From: Nocardia ignorata NBRC 108230
GTDB lineage: Bacteria; Actinomycetota; Actinomycetes; Mycobacteriales; Mycobacteriaceae
Assembly: GCF_001612905.1 (NCBI RefSeq)
Contig: NZ_BDBI01000005.1
Coordinates: 124,001 to 188,000 of the forward strand
Direction of reading: 5' to 3'
Length of the DNA: 64,000 nucleotides
Part shown: positions 49,721 to 58,355 of the stretch, piece after piece
Numbering within the stretch: the first letter of the stretch is position 1
Layout: every line of letters begins with the position of its first letter
Position numbers and translations under genes: made by a program
The notes under the pieces: generated by a model
The model's database searches: none
Seen by the model: only the letters and a program-made list of their open reading frames with translations
What the model was told of the DNA's origin: nothing

Positions 49721-49758
49721 GCCGGGGACGTGTCGATGCGGCCGTTGCGCCGGCATCG

Positions 49759-50643
49759 CTAAACCACGCGCGGCCGTTCATACAGAACCCGGTGCGAGGT
49801 GGTCTCGGGTGGCAGTCCAGCAATCGCCCCATCCTCTGAAAGGCGGGCAAGGCTCAACACTCGGGAACGGTTCTTGAGAAATTTCCGCACCCCGAATTCC
49901 CCCCGGTACCCGGAGGGGTGCCGGGCGCCGTTCATCTCAGCGAGGAAGACGGACCCGGACAGCGCGTAACCACCAGCGGCCTCAAAGACTGCCCCGTTCT
50001 CAATGAAGCTCACGGCCAAGTCGACATCGCTCACACGCTGCCGATTTGGGTCCATCATCGAGCCGAACAGCACCACGCGATCAACGACTACCAAGTTCAT
50101 CGGATCGGCTGTGGCTTGCCCCACTCGCTGTAGGAAGCCCGCAAGTGCCTTTTCCGCCGTGGCGCGGTGCACGGGTGTCGTCGCGCTAGCATTCGCCAAA
50201 GCATAGGCTTTGCTCGTTGGGTGATATGTCGTCTCAACAATCTGTTCGTGATCACGGGTTTCGGGATTCCAGACTGAGACCGAGGTGGTTCCCTCCGCCT
50301 CCAGGTAATCCTGCTCGATCAGAACGTCGAACACAGCGGCAGGGTTCTTGAGATCCTTCGCTAGCGACCTTTCGTACCAGTGCCTATGGACGAACAGCTG
50401 GTTGCCCATCACTCGAAGGCAGTCGCGCACCTGTAGGTAGGTGTTTCCGGTGTGTTCGAATTCTGCCTGGCCGTCGATATTGATAGGTCCCCCCAGTCTG
50501 TGGTCGATCGAAGAAACTGTCGGTCGCCCTGGGGCGGGGTGAAACCGTCTTGTCCAGGAGCCTTGATTTTGCTGACTGCGCGGAGGCGCTGTCACCTGCT
50601 GTCGGGGTAAAAATGAGAGATTGCTACTCGGGAGGCTGAGCAT
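49759..50643 (-). CDS. Nucleotidyltransferase-domain protein with N-terminal winged helix
   Basis: Up to 294 residues. The C-terminal part has a minimal nucleotidyltransferase motif, VVLFGSMMDPNRQRVSDVDLAVSF (G-S then D-x-D), near residues 205-228. Before it is a winged-helix-like region (HWYERSLAKDLKNPAAVFDVLIEQDYLEAEG). The first 50 residues are unlikely to be conserved, so the start is uncertain; the ATG at 50643 overlaps the upstream HTH gene by 20 nt. Fused HTH-NTase proteins include antitoxins, MenT-like toxins and regulators; which applies here is unknown. Confidence 0.7.
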   Translation of the reverse strand: MLSLPSSNLSFLPRQQVTAPPRSQQNQGSWTRRFHPAPGRPTVSSIDHRLGGPINIDGQAEFEHTGNTYLQVRDCLRVMGNQLFVHRHWYERSLAKDLKNPAAVFDVLIEQDYLEAEGTTSVSVWNPETRDHEQIVETTYHPTSKAYALANASATTPVHRATAEKALAGFLQRVGQATADPMNLVVVDRVVLFGSMMDPNRQRVSDVDLAVSFIENGAVFEAAGGYALSGSVFLAEMNGARHPSGYRGEFGVRKFLKNRSRVLSLARLSEDGAIAGLPPETTSHRVLYERPRVV

Positions 50644-51133
50644 TGCGTGGGCGGGCCATGCCCATACCGCGTCGCTGGTTGAGCACCTCTACTACGCCTC
50701 GGGTGTGGAAGAGAGTGCGTGCGCCGCGGTCGGTGTGGTCAACCTGTTCGTTGAGGGTGTCGCGGTACTGGGTCACAGTTTTGCCGTCGACGCCGAGCAA
50801 ACGGGCGATCGCGCCTAGGGTTCGGTATTCCTCAGGTTCGTCGGGCATGGGCAACGATGCAGGGCGCTTGGCGGCTTCCCAGCGTACTGCGAAGTCGTCT
50901 AGTTCGTCGCTGTCGTACTCAAGGGCTGGGGTGCCTGCGCCCAGACCTGTTCGTGAGCGGGGCTGTTTCGGCTTTGGGAAGTCAGGGTCGCCTACCCAGG
51001 TGTTGCGGATCGAGCCGTAGCTGCGTCCGTGTAGGGCGGCCCATTCCTTCAGTGTGATCAGTGTTCCCACACCCTGATTGTCGCCGGTCACTCCCGCAGG
51101 GCTCAAGCCGACGTCGGATACGGCGGGCACCAT
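50624..51133 (-). CDS. Protein with two helix-turn-helix segments, mobile-element type
   Basis: 169 residues from ATG 51133, preceded by AGAGG. A first HTH (ITLKEWAALHGRSYGSIRNTW) near residue 25 and a second (YRTLGAIARLLGVDGKTVTQY) near residue 105 resemble excisionase or phage regulator folds. The middle is charged. A decayed copy of the island leader element lies 84 nt upstream without its own start codon, so the original 5' end may be lost. It overlaps the nucleotidyltransferase gene. Confidence 0.65.
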   Translation of the reverse strand: MVPAVSDVGLSPAGVTGDNQGVGTLITLKEWAALHGRSYGSIRNTWVGDPDFPKPKQPRSRTGLGAGTPALEYDSDELDDFAVRWEAAKRPASLPMPDEPEEYRTLGAIARLLGVDGKTVTQYRDTLNEQVDHTDRGARTLFHTRGVVEVLNQRRGMGMARPRNAQPPE

Positions 51134-51216
51134 GAATGACCTCTTTTCGAGGCGAGTAGCGGAGAGGGGCGCGCCGGACGGTACTGGGTTGCTAAACTCG
51201 TTCCTGCCCTTCCTTT

Positions 51217-51255
51217 TGCGAGTGGGGCACTTTCGGGCGGCCTGGCGTGTCCGAG
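51217..51255 (-). promoter_or_regulatory. Leader element, copy A (decayed)
   Basis: On the minus strand GGACAC (51252-51247) is followed by CCACTCGCA (51225-51217) and AAGGAAGGG, but the bases around GGACAC no longer pair and no NTG start follows at the usual distance. Confidence 0.5.
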
Positions 51256-51464
51256 CTGCGGTCTCGCGATCGTGGCTTCGCCAAGCCGCCCGACCTCTGT
51301 CTGTGGCTCCCCGAAAACGGGGGTGAGGAGCACTTGTACTGAGCCTTCCCACTCGGCTGGCCGCGAGGCCGTGTGCACTCCGTTGGGATGGCTGCTGGTC
51401 ACGTTGGCGATCGGAGGTCGGCTCGGGAAGTGGTTGCGCAAGTGGACGAAACGGAAGGGGGGCT

Positions 51465-51496
51465 TGGGGAGGACCGAGGGCGTCGGGCCCTCCCCA
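51465..51496 (-). terminator. Hairpin after the cytosine methyltransferase gene
   Basis: TGGGGAGG-type arms at 51465-51477 and 51483-51496 pair with one bulge, 6 nt after the methyltransferase stop on the minus strand. The remaining 330 bp up to 51134 contains only leader copy A. Confidence 0.5.
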
Positions 51497-51501
51497 GCCG
51501 C

Positions 51502-53181
51502 CTAAGCAGCCAGCCCGTAGCGGTCTAGTTCTTCGCCGGTGATGGCTTCCACCAGCGCGGAGATGAGGATTTCGGCGGCGGGCGGGGTAACTGCGTTGCC
51601 GAGTTGCCGCACTCGCTGGCGTTTGTTGCCTAGGACGATGTAGTCGGAACGGAATGCCATGGCGTTCTGGATTTCTTCTGGCTCCAGCATGCGGAAGCGC
51701 ACGTTGTCGATGTCGCGTTCGGTGATCGTGTCGACGAGAGCGAACCGATCGCGGGTGGTGATGGCACCGATCGGGTCCGCGACCGGGCGCGCGGTGCCGG
51801 TGCCGTAGTAGGGCAGCAGCATCGAGTTCCACAGCTGAGTTGACATCCCCGTCGGCGGAATGACCAGGCCGTGGTGGTTGCCGCTGGCGGTAACGGTGGC
51901 GAGCGGGTCGATCACGGCGCGTGCGTCCGAGGCGCCGCCGCGCATTTCGGCGATGAATGGCAAGAATGCCACGGCAGTTTCGTTGCGGGTGGTCTGGGTG
52001 CGTAAAGGCTGTGAGGCCAGCTGGGCTTCTTTGCCGTCGCGGCCCTCCATCGGGACCATCAGCGGCGGTGGGACGACGAGGCCGTGGTTGGAGCCGTCGG
52101 CGACGATGGTGGACAGGGGCTCGTGCGGACCGATCGTGCGGGGCTGGTCTGAGCGCAGAAGTGAGAGAAACGGCTGCGGGATCGCCAGGCCGTCGTTCTC
52201 ACGGGTGGTGCGGGCGGCCATCGGTCCGGTGACCTGGGTGGCGTCGTCGCGCCAGGTACCTCCGGCGGGAACCATCATCGGCATGGCCGAGGCGTAGCGG
52301 CGCATGCCGACGCGGATGCGCTCCATGGTCTTGTCGGCCAGGGGCTTGGCCCGGTCGCCGATGCATGTGCCCGGCAGGGTCCAGTCGATCGCGGCGGCTG
52401 CCGGAAGGACGGGCGGCTCGACGATCGAGTTGCGGCAGCTGACCCGTGGGCAGCGGTACACGTATTGGGTGCGGTAGCGGCCCATGTCGGCGTTGGGTTT
52501 CTTGAAGACCTGAAGGGCGTTGATCCATTCATCGCAGGCCACGCAAAAGGCTCGTGGGCGCAACCACTTGTTCCAGTTGGGCTCGCGGCCGAGCGTGAGA
52601 TCCCAGTAGGCGACGTAGAGCCGGTCGCGGCTCTGCGGGGCTGCCGGGGTGCGGACCGGCTGGGCGTGGCTGGAGTTCAGGGCGATGATTTTGACTCCGT
52701 AGCCCAGGGCTCGGATCTCGCTGATCCAGCGGTTCCACTGGTCCCACTGGCGGACTTCGACCACGTTCTCCACGACTCCGGCGCGGACCCGGCCGCCGCG
52801 CTCGATGACGCCGCGCAAATACATCGGAACCTCTTCCATCAACGCACGTGAGCGGTCGGCTTCCTCGTCGCGCTGGAGGTCGAGTAGGTCGCCTTGCATG
52901 GTGTTGTGGAAGTCGCGCTTCTTGCCACGCGCCGAGGACCACTGGGGGCATTCCGGGCTGGCCCAGAACAGGTCGGCGGCAGGCCATTTCGCGACCTTCT
53001 CTTTGGCCTCTTCGGTGCTCAGGTCGCCGAGGAAGTGATCGGCTTCGGGGTAGTTGGCCATGTGGGTCTCGACAGCCTTGCCCCAGTGATTCGCCGCACG
53101 GGTGATGCGCACACCGGGCACCTTTGCCGCGCCCTGCGTAGAGCCGCCAGCGCCGCAAAACCAATCCATCAATTCGAGCAT
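51502..53181 (-). CDS. Phage-type DNA (cytosine-5) methyltransferase
   Basis: 559 residues. Motif I is DWFCGAGGSTQG (residues 6-17). The catalytic cysteine is in FWASPECPQWSSARG, where SPEC replaces the usual PPCQ. Motif VI is GVVENVVEV, motif VIII is QSRDRLYVAYWD and motif X is LGNAVTPPAAEIL. The long target-recognition region contains repeated P-L-x-T-I/V-type segments seen in phage and ICE methyltransferases. No restriction endonuclease gene is present, so it is an orphan, perhaps protecting the element. The ATG at 53181 follows GAAGGGA and leader copy B. Confidence 0.92.
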   Translation of the reverse strand: MLELMDWFCGAGGSTQGAAKVPGVRITRAANHWGKAVETHMANYPEADHFLGDLSTEEAKEKVAKWPAADLFWASPECPQWSSARGKKRDFHNTMQGDLLDLQRDEEADRSRALMEEVPMYLRGVIERGGRVRAGVVENVVEVRQWDQWNRWISEIRALGYGVKIIALNSSHAQPVRTPAAPQSRDRLYVAYWDLTLGREPNWNKWLRPRAFCVACDEWINALQVFKKPNADMGRYRTQYVYRCPRVSCRNSIVEPPVLPAAAAIDWTLPGTCIGDRAKPLADKTMERIRVGMRRYASAMPMMVPAGGTWRDDATQVTGPMAARTTRENDGLAIPQPFLSLLRSDQPRTIGPHEPLSTIVADGSNHGLVVPPPLMVPMEGRDGKEAQLASQPLRTQTTRNETAVAFLPFIAEMRGGASDARAVIDPLATVTASGNHHGLVIPPTGMSTQLWNSMLLPYYGTGTARPVADPIGAITTRDRFALVDTITERDIDNVRFRMLEPEEIQNAMAFRSDYIVLGNKRQRVRQLGNAVTPPAAEILISALVEAITGEELDRYGLAA

Positions 53182-53200
53182 GGGAAATCCCTTCGTGACT

Positions 53201-53239
53201 TGCGAGTGGGGTCGAAGAGGGCGGGGTGTCCGGTCCCGC
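53201..53239 (-). promoter_or_regulatory. Leader element, copy B (before the methyltransferase)
   Basis: On the minus strand GCGGG/CCCGC (53239-53235 with 53225-53221) closes the 9-nt loop ACCGGACAC. CCACTCGCA (53209-53201) follows after 11 nt, and the ATG is 19 nt further on. Confidence 0.75.
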
Positions 53240-53254
53240 AAACTTCTATGTCAT

Positions 53255-53283
53255 ATATTACCCGTTAATTGGTTCGAGGTCAA
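53255..53283 (-). promoter_or_regulatory. Strong promoter of the cytosine methyltransferase
   Basis: On the minus strand TTGACC (53283-53278), a 17-nt spacer and TAATAT (53260-53255) make a near-consensus housekeeping promoter. The block from the -10 box through ATGACATAGA is shared with the promoter at 63651-63678. Confidence 0.75.
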
Positions 53284-53671
53284 GATTGTTGCACTGAAAC
53301 CCACTGTGCAGCAGCAGATTTCAGCGGTGATCGCGTCGGGAATGAGTGCTCTTGGTTCTGGCTGTGGGGACGTGAATGCGGTCGGCTGGGAGAGCAACTG
53401 ATCGGCGGTGTCGAGCGCGGCGTCTGCGTGCCTGTGGTTTCAGTCAGTCGGCGCACAGGTGGGTCCTGGACTGGGCTTCACGTCCCGGCTGTCGTACACT
53501 CCGCGTCGGAAAGCAATCAACCAGCGTCGAGCCTTCCGATACCCCAGAAAGCCCTCACCCGCCTGGCAGGTGAGGGCTTTTCTAGGTATCGCCCATGCCC
53601 GCGAACCTGCAGGGCTGCCCCCGACACGCGACTGCGGGTCGCCGCTGTCGTCGGGATCGGGCCCGAGGGCG
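53284..53671. other. Intergenic region holding a candidate small RNA
   Basis: No protein gene is supported on either strand. A TACACT box (53495-53500) and a long hairpin terminator (53537-53591) are the only clear signals. Confidence 0.5.
53507..53591 (+). ncRNA. Candidate small RNA with promoter box and long terminator hairpin
   Basis: TACACT (53495-53500) precedes about 85 nt that end in a 12-bp stem (53548-53559 with 53569-53580), extended by CGATACC (53537-53543) pairing with GGTATCG (53585-53591). The stem 3' arm ends in TTTT. No convincing -35 box is present. Confidence 0.35.
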
Positions 53672-54046
53672 TCAGAGTTCAAGGGTGGGGAGGATGTCGA
53701 TCGGTCGTCGTGGCCAGGTTGGAATGGGGAGCCGAAACGCAGTGCGGCATGGCACTCCTCGGCCCTTGGTCGACATGCTGCACCGCAGGCTGCCGCCCAC
53801 CTGCGGCTGTGGACCCTCGATGTAGAGCCGTTGCGGCGAACGTGAATCTTCGAACACGCCCACGCCTGTCCCGTCGGTGCGCGCCCGGCGAGCAGGCCGT
53901 CCGATCTGGATGAACAGAATTCGATGCCGTGCGAGCAGCGGGAGCACGACCTGGCTCACGTCACGGGCGGTGTCTTCCCACTCGTCGCCCATCATGGCGG
54001 TGACGATAACCAATTCCCTCAGATCGAGGTCGCGGCTTTCGGGCTC
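53672..54046 (-). pseudogene. Remnant of a phage-type PAPS-reductase-like gene
   Basis: The minus frame reads RDLDLRELVIVTAMMGDEWEDTA, VVLPLLARHRILFIQIGR, VFEDSRSPQRLYIEG and LRCSMSTKG. This recalls the N-terminal third of PAPS-reductase/ATP-pyrophosphatase-like proteins common in actinophages and ICEs. There is a stop (TAG) just upstream, no proper start, and the C-terminal two thirds are missing or out of frame. The identification is from memory of family sequence and should be checked. Confidence 0.5.
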
Positions 54047-54075
54047 GAAGATCCAGCGAAGCTACGCCGCGACGA

Positions 54076-54666
54076 TCAGGCATTGCTCGGAGCCGGGTGG
54101 GCGGCGAACTGGGTGATCGCATCGAGGCTGGGCTGGTACCCATCGGTGGTGTCGACCACCAGTTCCGCGACGTCCATACTCACCGGGACGAACGCGCCGA
54201 CAGGTTGGCCACCAGCGGCGATCGCTGCGAGGAGACCCTGGTCGTTGTGGGCTTGTCGATGGGGATCGCTCTCCGCGCGGCGGGCGATGCGTTCATGCAG
54301 AACCGATTGCGGTGCGGTGCAGTGGATGATGCGGATCTCAGCGAGTTCGGCCAGCGGGATCAGGCCGGGACGCCACAACCTATCCTGGAACGCTGCTTCT
54401 GCCACCGCGCTGACCCCGGCGCGGGCCAGCACGGTCAAGACGTCGAAGAAGGTGTGCAGTACGGGAATGTTGAGGTCGTCGTAATCGGTGTCGCGCGCCG
54501 GGGTAGCAAGGACCATGCCCTGTTTGATCTCATCGCGGATGATCGCTGGGACACCGATTTCCGTGGCGAGGGCGTGAGCGAGGGTGGATTTGCCCGATCC
54601 CGGAGGCCCGCTGACAACGACGAGCACTGGAAAATTCGGCGAATTGGCCATGACGAATTTTGGCAT
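54076..54666 (-). CDS. P-loop kinase of the radical SAM gene cluster
   Basis: 196 residues. Walker A is GPPGSGKS (20-27), followed by PAIIRDEIKQGMV, VLARAGVSAVAEAAFQDRLWRP and an LID-like RRAESDPHRQAHND. It looks like a small-molecule kinase (adenylylsulfate-kinase/zeta-like AAA_33 family). The ATG at 54666 is one base after the stop of the methyltransferase gene, so it is the last gene of the seven-gene operon. A substrate made by that pathway is likely (inference). Confidence 0.8.
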   Translation of the reverse strand: MPKFVMANSPNFPVLVVVSGPPGSGKSTLAHALATEIGVPAIIRDEIKQGMVLATPARDTDYDDLNIPVLHTFFDVLTVLARAGVSAVAEAAFQDRLWRPGLIPLAELAEIRIIHCTAPQSVLHERIARRAESDPHRQAHNDQGLLAAIAAGGQPVGAFVPVSMDVAELVVDTTDGYQPSLDAITQFAAHPAPSNA

Positions 54667-54667
54667 G

Positions 54668-55402
54668 TCAGGCAACGCCGTCGATCCCACCGTCGCTGGT
54701 GGCCGCTTTGGAGAGTCGGTAGGCGATGAAACCCGGCTGATGGGTGAGGGTGTCGTATTCGGCCGGGTGGGTTCGGGCCATCTCGGAGGCGGGCTGGTGC
54801 TCGGTGATCGCGTCGATGGTGAAACCGGCTGCGGTGAACTCCGCGCACCATGTCTGCAATGGTTGACGCCAGAAGCGGTGCGTGATGCCGCACGACCACC
54901 GTTGTTGCACCCATCCGGTGTCGAAGTAGCTGCCCTCGGCGGTGAGCCAGTCCGCGGTCGGGTGGCTGGTGGACACGATGAGGTGGCCGCCTGGGCGCAG
55001 GACGCGGTGGAGTTCGCGCAGCAGCGCGATCCGGTCGTCGATGTAGTGGATGACCAGGGCGAGTAGGACGATGTCGACAGTGTTGTTGGACAGCCAGTAC
55101 AGGGGTTGGGTGAGGTCGTGCTGGCGCAGGGTGATCTGTCCAGCGGCATGTCGGCGGGCGAGGTCGATCATGCTCGCGGAGGCATCGATGGCAATGACAT
55201 GGGCGCCGCGAGCGAGCAGGTCGGTGACGTAGAGGCCGGGGCCGCACCCGGCGTCGAGGACGACGCGCTCGGTGAGCTCTCCCAACAGGTCCAAGACAGC
55301 GGGGCGGTCGTAGTGGGCGTTGTAGGGGCTGTGGGCGGCTTCGGCGGCGAACGCGGCGGCGTGCTGGTCGTAGGAAGTGGTGACGGCGTCATCGGTGTGC
55401 AT
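54668..55402 (-). CDS. SAM-dependent methyltransferase of the cluster
   Basis: A 244-residue class I methyltransferase of UbiE/Methyltransf_11 type. Motif I is VVLDAGCGPGLYVTDLL (near residues 47-63), then VIAIDASASMIDLAR and VLLALVIHYIDDRIALLRELHRVLRPGG. The substrate is unknown. It starts 3 nt after the glycosyltransferase stop. By analogy with mycofactocin, where a methyltransferase caps the sugar chain, it may modify the sugar added by its neighbour (inference). Confidence 0.85.
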   Translation of the reverse strand: MHTDDAVTTSYDQHAAAFAAEAAHSPYNAHYDRPAVLDLLGELTERVVLDAGCGPGLYVTDLLARGAHVIAIDASASMIDLARRHAAGQITLRQHDLTQPLYWLSNNTVDIVLLALVIHYIDDRIALLRELHRVLRPGGHLIVSTSHPTADWLTAEGSYFDTGWVQQRWSCGITHRFWRQPLQTWCAEFTAAGFTIDAITEHQPASEMARTHPAEYDTLTHQPGFIAYRLSKAATSDGGIDGVA

Positions 55403-55405
55403 CGG

Positions 55406-56335
55406 TTACCTGACCCTTGCTGGTTGACGGCTGGGTGAGTGGTGTTCGGGCAGAAGAGAATCCAGCACGGTGTGATCGGCGCGACGGCCGGTGACGAAGC
55501 GGTGATGCAGCGTGCGCACCGCTGACTCGTAGATATGGGCCGGGGCCGGTCGGCTGTCTTCGATGAGTCGGTCGAGACGGGCGTCGAACTCGGTGAACCA
55601 GGTGCGGTAGTCGGCAATCTGCGGGTCAGTGCTCGGCCACGTCCGAAACAGATTGCGGCGGGCGAGAGTGAACGGCGTAGGGCTCGACAGGTAGGCCGAC
55701 GAGACCGCGCCGCGACACTGCGGCACCTGGTGATAGACGCTGGTGGTTTCGCCGAGGTAGGCGAACCGGTAGCCGAGGCTGCGGTGCAAGGTCAGCCACA
55801 GGTCCCAGTCTTCGCAGTGGGTCATCGACTCGGTGAACTCGGCGGCGGTATCGGTGAAGTTGCGGCACACGAGCGAGCCCGTGTGAATGAAGTTGGCGCA
55901 CAGCAGGAATCGGCTGTCGAACTCGTAGTCCTTGCGTGGCATCCAGCGGGCTTTGCGGGGGATGGATTCGATCCATCGGGAGCTGACGAGCGCGCCGCCG
56001 TAGACGGCATCGGCGGTGCCGCGGTCCAGCACGGTGTGTGCGGCGCGCAGGTGCCGGGGGAGCACGACGTCGTCATCGTCGAGGAATGCGACGTATTCGC
56101 CGTTGGCTGCGACCATCGCGGTGTTGCGGGCGGCCGAGACGCCGCAGTGGTCCGTCTCGATCAAGCGGATCGGCAGCGCCGTGCGCCAGTTGCCGGTGAC
56201 CGAACGGACGGGTGACGTACCGCCGTCGTCGACGACGATGACTTCGAAATCGGTGAATTCCTGGCGTGCGAGGCTGCGCAGAGCCCGGTTCAACGGGCCT
56301 GGCCGATTGCGGGTGGGGATGATGACGCTGATCAT
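55406..56335 (-). CDS. GT2 family glycosyltransferase of the cluster
   Basis: A 309-residue GT-A-fold enzyme: MISVIIPTRNRPGPLNRALRS, VIVVDDGGTSPV, and the metal-binding acidic run in YVAFLDDDDV (residues 86-89). CEDWDLWLTLHRSLGYRFAYLGE fits the catalytic-base region. No membrane segment is seen, so it is a soluble cytoplasmic transferase that adds a nucleotide sugar to an unknown acceptor. Its start overlaps the stop of the beta-propeller gene. Confidence 0.9.
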   Translation of the reverse strand: MISVIIPTRNRPGPLNRALRSLARQEFTDFEVIVVDDGGTSPVRSVTGNWRTALPIRLIETDHCGVSAARNTAMVAANGEYVAFLDDDDVVLPRHLRAAHTVLDRGTADAVYGGALVSSRWIESIPRKARWMPRKDYEFDSRFLLCANFIHTGSLVCRNFTDTAAEFTESMTHCEDWDLWLTLHRSLGYRFAYLGETTSVYHQVPQCRGAVSSAYLSSPTPFTLARRNLFRTWPSTDPQIADYRTWFTEFDARLDRLIEDSRPAPAHIYESAVRTLHHRFVTGRRADHTVLDSLLPEHHSPSRQPARVR

Positions 56336-57543
56336 GGTGTCGTCCTGACGAGGTCGAGTAGTTCGCAGCGCACCAGATCGCGGGCAGATCCGGTGGCGGG
56401 ACCATCGCTCGGTCCGACGACCGATGCGGCGGTCGTGGGCGCGACAGCCGCCATTCGGTAGAACTGGGCGCGTTCACCGGCGGCGGTCAGGGTCCGCACT
56501 GCCCACGCGGTGTGACCGTCGCGGGTCACTTCGAGCGCTTGACCGGCTTGGGCGTCGCTGATGAGGATGTTGCCGCCCGCGAGCGGTTCGGCGCCTCCGG
56601 CCACGGCACAGAACAGGTTCCGTGGTGGGTCGGCGAGGTGCTCCCAGCTGATCGCGGGTCGTGTTGGATCAACCGCGAGGACGCGGGAGTATCCGCGGCG
56701 TTGGCCGTTGTCGAACACCAGCAGGTGCCCGTCTGCCAGCATCGTCGGCTGGTGTTGGCCTGACAGATCGCCGGGTCCCCACCACCACCGCACCCTGTTG
56801 ACAGACAGGTCCACGACCGCGATGGTGTCCAGTTCGCGCATCGACACCAGCACATCGCCCTCGCTCCACAATCCGGCCGGATGCGCTCGCAATACCTCGA
56901 TAGTGTTGGCGTGCAGAAGATCTGCCGGAGAACCCGGCAGATCGCGCAGCCGCCGGGATGCGTTGCGCCCCGGTTGGACCGAACCGGGCGAGGCGAGGCC
57001 GTGATAGATCGCCAGAGCCCTATGGTGGTGCGGGGATCGGCGACGGCGATCGATATGCCTGGTGACCGCCACCGACAGGTTGACGTCGCTCATCAGTAGG
57101 TCGAACAGCGAGTGAGTCGCGGTGGTCGTGCCGGTGGCGTCGTCGACGATCGTGATCGAGTTGTCGAGTAAGACGAACGGATCACCGGGCCCATCGAGGA
57201 GGCGGGGTTGCTCGGTGAGGACATAGACCTGGCCGGTGTCGGTGATGTCGAGGTCGTGGTGAACGGGCAGTTCGGCCCGCCAGATCAGCGAAGAGTCCGG
57301 CGCCAGCTTCACCAGCGAGTGCAACGGCACCGTGGCATACAAGGCACCGTCGGTGCCGAGTTCGACGTGGTTCCAACCACGCAGGTATCCCGGTGGCCCG
57401 GCCGAGGGGTCGGGTTGGTCGAGGTCGCTGCTCCACGCGTGGACGATCTCGGCGTCGCGATTGATCAGGCATGCCACGGGGTTCGGGTAGGTCGCCGACG
57501 GGGAGAACAGGAAATGGGTGTCGGGTGCGGGCATCGTGGTCAC
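56332..57543 (-). CDS. Arylsulfotransferase-like beta-propeller protein of the cluster
   Basis: 403 residues without a signal peptide. It shows the repeated blades of ASST-like propellers: CLINRDAEIVHAWSSDLDQ, YLRGWNHVELGTDGALYATVP, VHHDLDITDTGQVYVLT, LLHANTIEVLRAHPAGLWSEGDVLVSMRELDTIAVVDL and VRWWWGPGDLSGQHQPTMLADGHLLVFDNG. Conserved histidines (HHD, HAN, QHQP) sit where ASST enzymes hold their catalytic residues. It may transfer sulfate or only bind the product. It overlaps the creatininase gene and the glycosyltransferase gene by 4 nt each. Confidence 0.75.
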   Translation of the reverse strand: MTTMPAPDTHFLFSPSATYPNPVACLINRDAEIVHAWSSDLDQPDPSAGPPGYLRGWNHVELGTDGALYATVPLHSLVKLAPDSSLIWRAELPVHHDLDITDTGQVYVLTEQPRLLDGPGDPFVLLDNSITIVDDATGTTTATHSLFDLLMSDVNLSVAVTRHIDRRRRSPHHHRALAIYHGLASPGSVQPGRNASRRLRDLPGSPADLLHANTIEVLRAHPAGLWSEGDVLVSMRELDTIAVVDLSVNRVRWWWGPGDLSGQHQPTMLADGHLLVFDNGQRRGYSRVLAVDPTRPAISWEHLADPPRNLFCAVAGGAEPLAGGNILISDAQAGQALEVTRDGHTAWAVRTLTAAGERAQFYRMAAVAPTTAASVVGPSDGPATGSARDLVRCELLDLVRTTP

Positions 57544-58307
57544 GCCCCCGCCCCGTCGATGCCGAATTCGAGCCGTACTGCGGCCGCCATCTCGCGGGCG
57601 ACCTGGTCAGCGACCCGGGCGCCGATCTCGGCGCTGGCATTGTGGGCGGTGTAGACGATGCCCGACGGTGTCGCGGCGTCGGCGGGCAGTGGGAACACGT
57701 CGTAGCTGAACCGGCGCGCTCCTGGCCCCGCTGAGTCGGTGTCGATGAGTTCGGGGCGAGTGGTATCGGGTGCGACGTGCATGACCAGGCTGGATTCGAC
57801 CATGCCCGCGTGGTGGTCGTCGCTGCGGGCGACTCCGGTTTCTGTGGCGAGGGCGTTGCGGAATCCTTCGCCGACGACGTCCCACCAGTGCACGATGATG
57901 ACCCGGGTACCCGGGTGTGCGGCGGTCACGATGCGGGCGGCTTCGCACAGGAAGCTGAGGTTGTCGATGGCGGAGTTGACGATGACGAGTTGTCGCACAC
58001 CGTGTTCGGCCAGCGCGGACGCGATCTCGGTGACGAGCAAGGTGAATGTCGAGCCGCTGACGGCGATGACACCGGGGAAGGTTCCACCGAGGCGTTGAGA
58101 CGGGGTGGCGACGCCGTAGCCGATCGACGGGGCGATCCAGGCATCGATGTCGGCGGCCAGGCGGTCGGCGAAGTAGTCGCTGATCATCGTGTCCGCGCCC
58201 AATGGCAGGTGCGGACCGTGGGGTTCGATGGCCCCGATCGGCAGGATCGCGCGACCCCGCTGTACGCGGTCGTCGAAGTCGGGCCAGGTCATCTCGGCGA
58301 GCAGCAT
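57540..58307 (-). CDS. Creatininase-family amidohydrolase of the cluster (MftE-like fold)
   Basis: A 255-residue metal hydrolase. The metal ligands E28, H30 and D39 lie in IGAIEPHGPHLPLGAD, and DDHHAGMVESSLVMHVAP has the second conserved block. The family includes creatininase, FAPy deformylase and MftE, the peptidase that frees the C-terminal dipeptide in mycofactocin synthesis. Beside radical SAM genes, an MftE-like role of clipping a modified peptide is the best guess (inference). It lies 48 nt after the second radical SAM gene. Confidence 0.88.
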   Translation of the reverse strand: MLLAEMTWPDFDDRVQRGRAILPIGAIEPHGPHLPLGADTMISDYFADRLAADIDAWIAPSIGYGVATPSQRLGGTFPGVIAVSGSTFTLLVTEIASALAEHGVRQLVIVNSAIDNLSFLCEAARIVTAAHPGTRVIIVHWWDVVGEGFRNALATETGVARSDDHHAGMVESSLVMHVAPDTTRPELIDTDSAGPGARRFSYDVFPLPADAATPSGIVYTAHNASAEIGARVADQVAREMAAAVRLEFGIDGAGA

Positions 58308-58355
58308 TGTGAATCTCCTTGCATAAGAGCGGATATCGAGGGTGATCGGTGGGTG

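Noticed and set aside
53269..53913. Plus-strand open frame of 214 codons in the accessory region
   Set aside because: It runs through the candidate small RNA and antisense to the PAPS-reductase-like remnant, and its sequence has no coding character.
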